Shown here one piece after another: positions 39,291-48,734 of a stretch of 64,000 nt of DNA. The DNA lies in NCBI GenBank assembly GCA_014925825.1, contig JACGCK010000034.1, positions 1 to 64,000 on the forward strand, given 5' to 3'. A model generated the notes under the pieces. That model searched no databases and was not told the origin of the DNA. It saw nothing but the letters and a program-made list of their open reading frames with translations. How positions within the stretch are numbered: the first letter of the stretch is position 1; the number at the start of each line of letters is the position of its first letter. Source of the stretch: Pholiota molesta. Its lineage: Eukaryota; Basidiomycota; Agaricomycetes; Agaricales; Strophariaceae. The translations under genes were made by a program, and so were the position numbers.

Positions 39291-40549
39291 CTATGCAATA
39301 CTCACAGCCATTTGGTTCCGACTGATATATCCAGTCGCCCGAGGCTGCAGCGTAATCCTGCGTGTCAGTTGCACATCCAGTCCCTTGGTGCCATAATACC
39401 GATTCGTCTCGTAGCTCCATGCGTCGTACCCGCGAACGCAGCGCCCAAGGCGGTCGACGTATTCCTGTACGGAGGCGTCGACTTCGCTCCCCATGATGGA
39501 AGGCTGTTTTGTCGGATAGGAATTGGCGATGGTGCGTTGGCGTAGTTTGCGAGCCAGTATAGGCTGCTTGTAGGTCCAGCTGGTGCTCGTGCATGATGGA
39601 AGTGATAACGTTGTGGCAGTCGAGCCCGCGTGAATGCTCCAGCCCATATGAATGCATATCCTAAATTAATTAAAGACGGTTAGCCTTATCATTAAGCGCA
39701 AGAGCTGCGTCGAACGACGTACGTTGACAATGGCGATGAGATCAGTCGCACTCTCCACCAATGATAATATCACTGGATGCTCAAAGACTTCCGTTGGCAT
39801 GTTCAATCCCAGAGCGAAGAACGAGAAACTGGGCTTCGCGCCACAGGTGTCCCGTCGAAGGGCGAAATAATCCTCCACGGTCCTGATGCGTCCCTCTGAC
39901 CTATCGTCGGCTTCTTGGATGACGGCCGTGGTGTACGCATCAAAATCCGCATGAACTGCGCTATCGCGGGACTGTCTTCTCCGACGGCAGCGACGGTTCT
40001 GATGAAGAATCTGAGAATAATATTATATTAGATACCCCGAAACTCTGAGTATGCGTCTGAGGTGGACTCACTGTCGCGCCATCTCGGTAATCTTGCTGGA
40101 CGAAGGTTCTGAAGGCCGCGTACGGAAAGCGTCCATCACATCGCTGGCAATTTTTTTCGCTTCTTCTCGACTGGCCACGTCGGTGTATTCGTCGAACGCG
40201 AAGTAGAAATTCATCAGATCGCATGCCACTCGTAGATGGTCTATAAATTTAGTGAGCATGCCATCTCAATTTTCCTGACGCAGAAGAGACTGACCTCTGC
40301 TTTCTAGGGGGCCTATGAACGACGCCAATAGATCTGAAATAATGGTCAGCTCTTTGCAAATACGAATGTACAATGATAAAACAACTTGCTGAAGTCACAA
40401 GCTTCGAATTTCTGGAACTGCCGTGGCTCGAACAATTCCAGCGACCTCACCCATTCAATGGCTTCCCCCTGACGTCGTCGAGCATGGAGTTCGTTACTCG
40501 CAGCCATGGCCAGTTGGTAAGGAGGTCGGGGATGGTGTATGAAAGGCAT
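39291..40549 (-). pseudogene. sesquiterpene synthase with several indels
   Basis: A class I terpene cyclase of the basidiomycete type that ionises farnesyl diphosphate. Pieces in order: TIPDLLTNWPWLRVTNSMLD, IEWVRSLELFEPRQFQKFEA, a GC-AG intron (40334-40389), NLLASFIGPLESR, HLRVACDLMNFYFAFDEYTD (metal-binding DExxD), YFALRRDTCGAKPSFSFFAL, EVFEHPVILSLVESATDLIA, then NDMHSYGLEHSRG (NSE/DTE metal motif, split by an intron), EVDASVQEYVDRLGRCVRG, SYETNRYYGTKGLDVQ. Both metal motifs survive. However, the frame shifts near the start, in a G5 run (about 40470), after AIAQF (about 39985), after LQAAYT (about 39560) and in a G4 run (about 39500). These four or five 1-nt lesions in 1 kb argue for a pseudogene. 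No P450 gene was seen beside it. Confidence 0.85.
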
Positions 40550-42886
40550 TGTAGTCTAGATGTGAATAGAAGGCGCGTTTGAAAAAGTATTTGATGATTC
40601 TCCAACGTCCACGACTACTATTATTTATACCTGAGGCTGAACTGGATGAAGCGCCTTCCTCATACCGGTAAAAATACGCACCGCTCTTCCATCCAACAGT
40701 TCGCATCGCAGCACTGCTTCCAACAGGTACGCCATAAAGCATAAGGTTGAAGACAATTTGTGTGGTCTTGGACTCCTTTTTGGGAAATAGGATGGATTTA
40801 TTCGGCGCAACCACAATCCGGTGCCCAAAGAAGTATCCAAAAATAGCATATGTTTAAGGAGGACGTCCTGAATGTTCTCGTCCTGCCGCCTAGCCAGGAC
40901 ACGATATGTTTATGTACTCGATAAGAGTGCAAGCTCCACATATTCACACCGGAAATTAATGGGCGACTGGCGACTGCATCGGAATTTATTGGCGCGCTGT
41001 GACTAGAGTATGCATATGTGGCAGACAACTGACATCTGAATCGACGTGAGGCTCTGTTCAAATACGGGTGATTATGACGTTTATGTCCAGAGGTAACGGA
41101 TTTGTCGAAAACAACATACCTTCATTATGTCAAGATCTGAGACTCAGAAGGGCAGGCTTCGGTCAACGAATCCCCCCGGTGATAGTATCAGTGATAGTAA
41201 GTAATACGTAGTGGGCGCTAAAAATAAAACCTTCGTCAGCTAATTATCACTGTCATGATTCAGACCCTGCCTCGCTTTATCCCCGCGCATAGATTCATAT
41301 GCCTTCGACACGCTGAAGTACCTGAAATACCTTCCATGAGCAGATCCGACGAAAATAGGCCTTATACAACAATAAAGGGCGAAGCATAGAAGTAGGTTGG
41401 ACTCACTAACGCCCTTCACGAATCGACGCGTCGCATAAGCACCTCAGTATTGTCCTGCATGTGCTGCCACTTCTTCCTCAACCGATGCAGCTGCCGAAAC
41501 AACGGAGCATGGGTGTATAATACCAGTGTAACAGGGCCTCTTCCCAGTGTGGGATCGCGCGTCGAATCCGCACACGACAAACGACAAACGCCGGGCGGCG
41601 TGGGGGTATGCGCTTCCGAAGGCTACGGGAATACTGCTGGCGCGGTGCGCTGCACAGAGTGGCGGAAGTACCGGTAGTACGACCGCATCGGAGCACGTCG
41701 GTCCCCGACAAGCGCTGGAAAAACGCATAGAACGGCGTCTACTGCAGGTAATTGACAGAAAAGCGCCTTAAATTTCGAGGGTGGGTCAATTGAGGAATCA
41801 AAGCGCCTTTGGATGTTGCACATGTTTATCTGTGCTTTGAAATATTAAAATGCTGGGATAGCAGTTTCGAAAGGAGAAGGATAATGAATGACAAGACCAC
41901 GACGCACCTTCCGGACAATAGGGCGTTTATCCATCTACCTCCAACTGCTCCATCGCAGGCATTCAAGTTGTCGGGCCACTCGCCCAAAAAACCAATTTAA
42001 TCGTCTCGAGAATATCAATCGGGCCTACCAGGATCCTTTTGTATCGCATCAAAACATGCATTGACTCCGCTCCGATTCTCTTCTCAAAGTTATCGCCCCC
42101 GCTGGATACAAAATGGAGAAACGAAAGGAGTGGGAAGAAAGTCTCCGGCTGTTACAGGTTTCGTGGGGAAGAGGTTGAGTAGATACTAAAGGGATGCAAC
42201 TTGAAACGCCACTCTGCCTGTACGATATGGATGAAACCCTACGAAGACGCTGGCATAAGTTGACGTGGCGTTACAGTAGAGTTTGCGTGTATTCCCGGGC
42301 GAAGTGGAAGGTAGCTAGCATAAGAAGGCCCAGAAGACGAAATTGAGGACGTTCGAAGCTGAGCCAAGCCTCTATCAGAATGATTATAGTTCCAAGAGGT
42401 AACGCTGTCCTGTCTGAGAATCACAGACATAAAGTGTTCCTTATGATATGCACATGTTCCCATGAGAGTAGGCGATGCGAATGGTCTGCTGAAGATTTGT
42501 TTGTGCACAAAGTGAATAACATAGATTAACAGCTGTAGATTATGCAGACACGCGTTCTCTAGGTCTGCTAATAGGAGTTAGTTACAGTTAGATCGTGTCG
42601 ACGGCAGAGAAGATAGTGGACTTGCCCAAAGCCAGAGTGGATACATTGTGTTGAGGACATGTACGGGTATAAATTGCAGAGGAAAATCAAGATTCTTTTT
42701 AGGTATAGCTGGATATGGCCTGCTAAAAATTTGCCAACTGCAAGACATCGGATGGGTGCGTTCAATATCACGTCGGGTCGGGTTCTCAGTCTATTATATC
42801 GCTGTATAGTTAAGTGATAATTAGGTCGACACTTCGTATCCAGATGATATTCGACATAGATCACGCACCAGGCAAACAATCCCATC
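40550..42886. other. intergenic, 2.3 kb without a recognisable gene
   Basis: I looked specifically for a cytochrome P450, oxidoreductase or transporter next to the terpene cyclase and saw no haem-binding or other signature on either strand. Short frames (for example 41444-41728 minus) have no supporting motif. Confidence 0.4.
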
Positions 42887-43215
42887 TCATTGACCGCTAC
42901 TCCGGTCCCTTTTGTCTAGCTCCCGGATTAAGGCTTCCAACCCATCACTGAGCAGGTAATCGATGCCGGTCATGGCATACTGCACGGCTTTTTGGAAGAA
43001 ATAGATATAGAATCCACACCACGCAACGCCTTTAACAATGTAGACAACCCATCCCGCCAACGGCACCAGGATCTTGAACGCAAGTACGCAGCGGTCAAGC
43101 TGGCAATCACCAGCCTCGCGCGGCGATTAAGATAGCTTATGACTAGTAATGAAGAAAGAATTGACAGCTGGACTTTGACAGAGTACGCATAGATGATAGG
43201 GAGTCCGAATTGCAT
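42887..43215 (-). CDS. small membrane protein, hypothetical
   Basis: The exon MQFGLPIIYAYS joins through a 64-bp GT-AG intron to AGDCQLDRCVLAFKILVPLA, a hydrophobic GWVVYIVKGVAWCGFYIYFF, and a charged amphipathic tail with MTGIDYLLSDGLEALIRELD, ending KRDRSSGQ. The product would be about 85 residues with one or two membrane segments and a C-terminal helix rich in Asp, Glu and Arg. The tail composition and single stop suggest real coding sequence, but there is no family to support it. It ends 130 bp from the tRNA-His gene on the other strand. Confidence 0.35.
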
Positions 43216-43346
43216 CCTGGACGATGTCGAAAAGGGTTGGGCGCTCCTTCAGAGACGTTTGACATTCGTGTTTATTATATCCGAGTTTGCTAAGCAACCT
43301 ACTATCACGTGCAGATACTGATAATAGTGATCAGTACTCATTTTAA

Positions 43347-43432
43347 GTCGGTATCGATTAGGGGTTAAATCACTTCGTTGTGGTTAATAGAGCCAATCCG
43401 AAGAGCCGCTGGTTCGATTCCAGCTACCGACA
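43347..43432 (+). tRNA. tRNA-His (GTG) with intron
   Basis: The acceptor stem GTCGGTA pairs fully with TACCGAC (43425-43431), followed by A. The T arm GCTGG-TTCGATT-CCAGC is perfect. The anticodon stem CTTCG/CGAAG encloses TTGTGG, putting GTG at the anticodon, then about 14 nt of extra sequence (TTAATAGAGCCAAT) at the canonical intron position after base 37. The D arm TCGATTAGGGGTTAAATCA matches the usual fungal tRNA-His pattern. The missing G at -1 is normally added after transcription in eukaryotes. Confidence 0.9.
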
Positions 43433-44323
43433 TATGATGCCATTTATATCAAAAGTTTTGCCCTTGGGCTCAATGAAGACGGCCTAAAAATTTCGCGGTG
43501 GTCGATGAAACTTGAAGCTTGCAGATCCAAGAAACACTGTAACTGCTCAAATTTTACTACTTAAAATACTTTTCTCTCTATCACTAACATTGGTCCAAGG
43601 TTCGTGTGTACTTATCATGGTAGGATATAGTTTTAATCTATTTATCCTCGGATTCTCCTCACTACGTACCGATTTGCTCAAGATTTGCTACCAATTACTA
43701 TCAAGGGCCTGGGCCCGGACATATTTCGTGAGATTGTCCCAAAATAACTCTGGGAGAATCAGTGATATCAAGCGCTTGTTTCGGTAGTCAGCAAGAACGA
43801 TGTACTAGGGTGTACTTAGCAACTTGCAAGCAACCAGCAAGCAACCTTCCCCAAATCAGTTCTATGGAAACCTGTCACTGAGACGCGGTGGTGTGACTAG
43901 GGGCAAATTGGACTGACACTCGTGGGTACCTCTGTTATTGGGGCCATACGAACCTGGGGGTCGTCTTTTTTCGCTTCCCTAGCTTCTCTTGCTGTTTTCT
44001 ATCTGCTGGCTAGTTGAGTTCGATTACTATCTAATATCTGGACCTAGCTTCGAGCCCATCGTGCCCACTCGCTGGGAATCACCAACGTTTTGACTTCCTG
44101 GAGAGCCCACAATCGTATCCGCGTGCAACTCCGAGTCGGAGCCAATCCTACGCGCGCCAGGGAGCTTGCAGGGAGCAGCATTTTTCGTTCACTGTGGATT
44201 CTTTGCCTCGTATCAATCGTATATTCTGTCAACACCAACACATTTACATTGGTAACCCGGAGTTCGAATGGCATTATAGCGTCTTCTAACATTGCCTCGA
44301 GCCATGCGATCGCAGTCAGAATC
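43433..44323. other. intergenic
   Basis: Flank of the tRNA and of the F-box relic. An open frame at 44090-44323 precedes the F-box Met without a recognisable motif. Confidence 0.4.
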
Positions 44324-45804
44324 ATGAAATCTGTGGATGCATCATCGCCAACCATCGCGCGGTTCCCATTGGAAGTTCTGGAAATCTTTGTCCAGTACTC
44401 GACATTACCTTCCCAGATGGCCATCGCTCAAGTATCGAAAACGTTTCACTCCTTGGCACTGCGTTCGTTGTATCGCAATATTTCGCTATTCTCCATCTGC
44501 TGTCCTGGCGTGCTGTCAAACACTCAAGGCCAATCATAGTGCAGCAAGAGCTGTCCGCTCGTTTATGATTTCTTATACGTATGTGTTCATCATATTCTAT
44601 AAGGATTGCTGCTCTGACGCGACGACCAGCTATTATTCGACTAATGTATTCCCAGCGGCGTACTACTCGGTAATAAGAGACGCGCTTCGCGACTCACTGG
44701 CCTACATACCCTCAAGTTATTGGTACACGATCCCTTTTGTTACTCTCCTTAAGCATCCCATATTTCCGGCCCTCAATCACTTTGAATGCTACCTCACCCC
44801 ATCCACCCCGCTTATTAAATTTCTGAACCGTCATACAAAGATTAATTATTTACAAGTCTCTCCAAACGAGGACACATCCGAAGCTGCCTCCGAAAGATCA
44901 ACACACTGCCTTTCGTGGAGCTTCCCCGCCTCCAATATTTCGCAGGCAACGCTCAGAGTGTTCCATCCTCGGCACTGCATGCACCCTGCGAGCGGCTATT
45001 ATTAGTTGGAACGTCATCGACACCAACCCCGATCAGCCGTTCGCAGCACTGCAGCGTTCCAGTCATGGGACTCTTAATCTGCTCAGCTGCCAACGGCGAG
45101 GATGGAACCTCGACTTAATCGACTCGGCATCAATTCACCTCCCAGATGTGGTTTCTTTACATATCTCCAACATCCTGCTAGTCGATGCAAATCCCACCGA
45201 AGTGAGTGATTATCGCGTGTATTGTGATACCAAGGCCTGACGCGCAAATATTCAGGCTTACCTTCAGGCTATACGATCTATTCTTCCGCGCTTTACCCGA
45301 CTACAGAGATTTAATATTAACTGTGTCGATTACTGGGAAATGGGAGACATTTCTTGTCGACCTGACGAAGATTTCAACACCGTAACGGAGTGGGGTAATG
45401 CTTGTCCCTCTCTGACCGAAATAACCCTTCCACGTAAGCGCACTCTTATCGTTCGTTCCCTCCGCGTATTTATTTATTTTATCCAAGACTCCGAGACCTC
45501 TCTGGTATAGGATCTCTGAGAACGTATGGATCCCCGACCCTAAACATAGAATGGAGCGGCGTGGTTGTCCGACGCGATCAAATCGAAACAACATCATAAG
45601 TGGGATACTATTGCTGAGAGTATCGAGGACGCTATTTTAGATACCACAGCTGCACCACCGGATTTTACTGAGACTATTGCCAGTGCGAGAAGCCGCTTGG
45701 AAGATCTTATACGGACGGAAACCAAGATTTCTCTCCTTCGGCTCGAATCACAGAAAGCGCATGCAAAGGGAGTAAAGAATAGGTTTAACTTAACCTCCGT
45801 TTGA
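44324..45804 (+). pseudogene. F-box protein relic
   Basis: Starts MKSVDASSPTIARF and continues into an F-box, FPLEVLEIFVQYSTLPSQMA, with AQVSKTFHSLALRSLYRNI. The frame then slips by one base (SPSAVLACCQTLKANHSAAR). After an intron come HPIFPALNHFECYLTPSTPL and FLNRHTKINYLQVSPNEDT. A slip at about 44895 moves to LPFVELPRLQYFAGNAQS, and another at about 45005 to VIDTNPDQPFAALQRSSHG, DLIDSASIHLPDVVSLHIS and, across an intron, AYLQAIRSILPRFTRLQRF. The tail is DAIKSKQHHKWDTIAESIED to 45804. At least three uncompensated frame changes are present, so it is a relic of an SCF substrate receptor. It is not similar to the F-box relic at 27 kb beyond the domain. Confidence 0.7.
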
Positions 45805-46210
45805 CGCCATCCATTCGTTTTACTTATCTGTTCTTTTTTGACTTCCTCCATTTGAATTCGATAGCAAACGTTTAAACATGGCATGCCCTGGCCATAACAG
45901 AGTCGGCCTACTGCTCTTGTTAATGTCATCCTTTTCGCCGCATGTTGATTCATTCCTCAGCATTCAACCTATAACATAATTAAATATTTAGCTGAAAAAC
46001 CGTATTAGTGGCAGATTAGCAACTTTAGGAGACATCATGATATCAAGGGCACTAATTTCATATTGAAAACGTACAAGAAACGAAGTGAGAATTTAACAGA
46101 TATAGAGAGCTGTGCAAGGATAATGAACAAAATCTAAAGAGAGGTTTCCAATAGCCCGAAGATAACCGTGAAATTGTATAACGACGAAAAGAGTCCATAA
46201 TTCAACTCCA

Positions 46211-47263
46211 TTACTTCGAAGCCAACGCATCCTTCATCACTTGTACGTATGCTCCCACAGCTTGTCCTCTGATATCATCACCGACATATGCCTTTTTTGA
46301 GGTCCTCGCCCCTCGATCCAATCCGCCATGCACCTGGTTTCGTCGCAGTGGAATATATTCCATGCCACAGGTACTGTCCGCATGTCTCTCCACTCACAGA
46401 TAAGGACGTGTTATTGCCAGCAGAAATCCTGATGTTGCTCGTAGGACCCCGAGTCGATGAGCTCATTATTGAGTGCGCACAAATCCGGGGTAGCTGTGGA
46501 TGAATGGAATGCGCGGCTCTTCCTTGGCGAAGACTATAATGACAGTTTGAGTTTAAACTTTAGATACATGATAACATATAGAAAAAAACGAACCTCCGCC
46601 ATCAAATCGTTATACGTGGGTGCACCGAGAGCGGCCTTTGAGAGCGAATACCCGTTTTTCATGGCCAAGTCATCGACGTCGATCGCACCTCCTTTACCTG
46701 CCGCTAGAACACTCATCGCTGCCACATGTTCGCCGTCATCCTTCGCCTCTGCAGTCCAGGAAGAAGATCATGCAAGAACTTCCAACGCGCATAATAATGA
46801 ACAGCTATTTCCTGTCGATTCCTTCTGTCGTCTCATGACGGCCTTGCATAGTCATGATCCCTGGCGACATAACGAGGTAGTTGATTTTGGGGTAGCGCGC
46901 GAGAATGTCTTGCGACGCTTGCTGCACATTTTTCATCAATGTGACGTCGCATTGCACAAACTCGCGAGCGACACTTCCAGAGTCGGGCTTTGGGAAGGAG
47001 GAGAGAATGCGCTCAGCGGCGTCGCGGTTTCGTCCTACGATGATGATGTGGCTGTTGCCCTTCGTGTTGTTGGCGAAGACTTCCGCCAACCCCTGGCCGA
47101 TACCAGAGGTTCCCCCGACAAAGACCGCGACTGGCAAATGAGAGGAAGAACGTTGGAACGCAGCGTTGGATGTGCGGATAGCGGCTAGTGAAGGCATTTC
47201 AGATCGGGGAAGAAGAAAGTAGGACGCAACTCCTAGGAAGATGGTGGCAATTTGGATCAACAT
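46211..47263 (-). pseudogene. SDR copy 2, inverted, several deletions
   Basis: Sister of the locus at 15876-16947, in opposite orientation and very similar at the DNA level through coding sequence, intron and flanks. Its 5' half is open and carries the intact cofactor motif FVGGTSGIGQGL that copy 1 has lost. It then breaks: ATCGACAGGAAATAG against ATCGACAGAAAACTAG in copy 1 gives a stop at 46805. Further single-base losses occur near 46750, 46475, 46455 and 46300, and three bases are missing near 46410. The last exon still ends MKDALASK. Its lesions do not overlap the single lesion of copy 1, so the two were damaged independently after duplication. Confidence 0.85.
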
Positions 47264-47487
47264 GAGGGCTTTTATTGAGGTTGTTGTCGAACATAGTTGT
47301 GTATAAATTCGGCACCGCGTGCAGCACAAGACGCGTCGTAGAGTCGGCGAGTCGGGCGCTTATGAGTCTTCCCGGCAGCAAAAGGTCGCGCGGCAGAGCA
47401 TGCGCGTCACGGCTGGCTCAAATGGGAAAGACATATCCGTAAATAGCACTGCCAATGTGAGCACTTCGCATTTTCCTTGACTTATAT

Positions 47488-47495
47488 GAACCGTT
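47488..47495. repeat. target-site duplication, tail side
   Basis: GAACCGTT immediately before the T17 run (plus strand), repeated at 47801-47808. The final two T bases could belong to the tail. Confidence 0.75.
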
Positions 47496-47800
47496 TTTTT
47501 TTTTTTTTTTGAATCGAATTAACTGTCCATTGAGGCCAAGCCTTATGTAGGACGTCTATCTATGTGCTCTAGAGTGACCGTTTGGCTATATATAATAAAT
47601 CTAACTCTACGACTGCGTTTGGGCCTCTTAAAGTGGCTCGCATGCACGTCAAGCGTGCTAAATGTGATGGGGTCTATGTACTATGTGTGTATGTAGGATA
47701 ATTGGGATGATATGATACAGATGATGTGCTGATGCGGGAAATATATGCAGGTGAAATGGGGAGGGGAAGTGATTAGATGGGAAATAGAAATAGAAGTGAA
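47496..47800 (-). mobile_element. poly(A)-tailed retroinsertion (SINE-like or short retrocopy)
   Basis: About 305 bp interrupting the upstream region of SDR copy 2. Read on the minus strand it starts TTCACTTCTATTTC and ends in a run of about 15-17 A. It is flanked by an 8-bp direct repeat (AACGGTTC). Copy 1 has the uninterrupted site at about 15651-15668 (CCAAGACGGTTCATAC), which proves insertion after the duplication. No open frame or clear pol III A/B box was seen, so it may be a SINE-like element, a 3' fragment of a LINE or a retrocopy of a transcript. Confidence 0.8.
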
Positions 47801-47808
47801 GAACCGTT
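47801..47808. repeat. target-site duplication, 5' side
   Basis: GAACCGTT, the second copy flanking the insertion. Confidence 0.75.
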
Positions 47809-47859
47809 GGAACCCTCCGTCTTGCGCCCGTCGCCAAAGTGTGGCCAAGTTAAAGCGCT

Positions 47860-48734
47860 CCAGATTCCTGGAGCAGACGGTGATAGTGCTATATGTGCTG
47901 TCAGTACGCACCTTTATACAATATTGTGTGAAGATTTGGGCCACAGGTGGTAAGGTGCATGACATCCAAACGAAACGTTGTAACTTAATGAAAAGCTCAT
48001 GTGAGCATCTTAAATTTGAGCATATACAAGTGAATATCAACGGAAACTAAACAAAAGTCGCCTTCCAAACCTCGACTATGCTACGTGGATGTAGGTCAGC
48101 CAATCATGGACTCGGATAAGGACGGTACAAAGATGCTGCTTCCCCTGACTTGCTTTATTGGACGTGCTGCTACCTTAGGTGGTGGAGGTAGCTGTGCCAT
48201 ACGGCTTGTTCAATACGCGGAACTTAAAGACGGATCATTCTCTGACTTTTCTTAAATAAAAGGCGTTTACTGATAACCTTATCTATTTTGGCCTTATCGT
48301 CGACCCTAGACACGTTTGTAGTTTGAGTAGCAAGAAATTCAAACGAACAAGTAAAAATTACGATGCCTTAGAATATTCTTCTGAGGCTAGCACTGGCCAT
48401 TAGATGAAGCTATCCTCACTGAGCTTCAATGAAGCAAACATTTTGAAAATTTTGGAACTTTAGAATGCCCAAGTCAAATAACGATGGAAGTCTCTAAAAC
48501 TTACAAAATCGGCCTTTAAACGGCCGCCAAATGGCAGAAGGCGCTCCAATCAAAGTCCCGATAGTCTGCCGGAGAACATGATTGAACACTATTGAACATA
48601 ACGTTGACATAACGTTGAATATCGATTCGATGTGACTGAGTATGGCGCTTACGTAATGAAATCCCCACAACGTTTTCCGCGACATATTTGGCACACGACC
48701 ACAATTATCTTCCTGTTCGCGACCACCACCACAT
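47860..48734. other. intergenic
   Basis: Beyond the end of SDR-copy homology. No gene was recognised. The last part is the 5' flank of the carboxypeptidase-like gene. Confidence 0.4.

Noticed and set aside
40550..42886. Secondary-metabolite cluster partners (P450, transporter) beside the terpene cyclase
   Set aside because: No haem-binding motif or transporter-like series of spans found on either strand.
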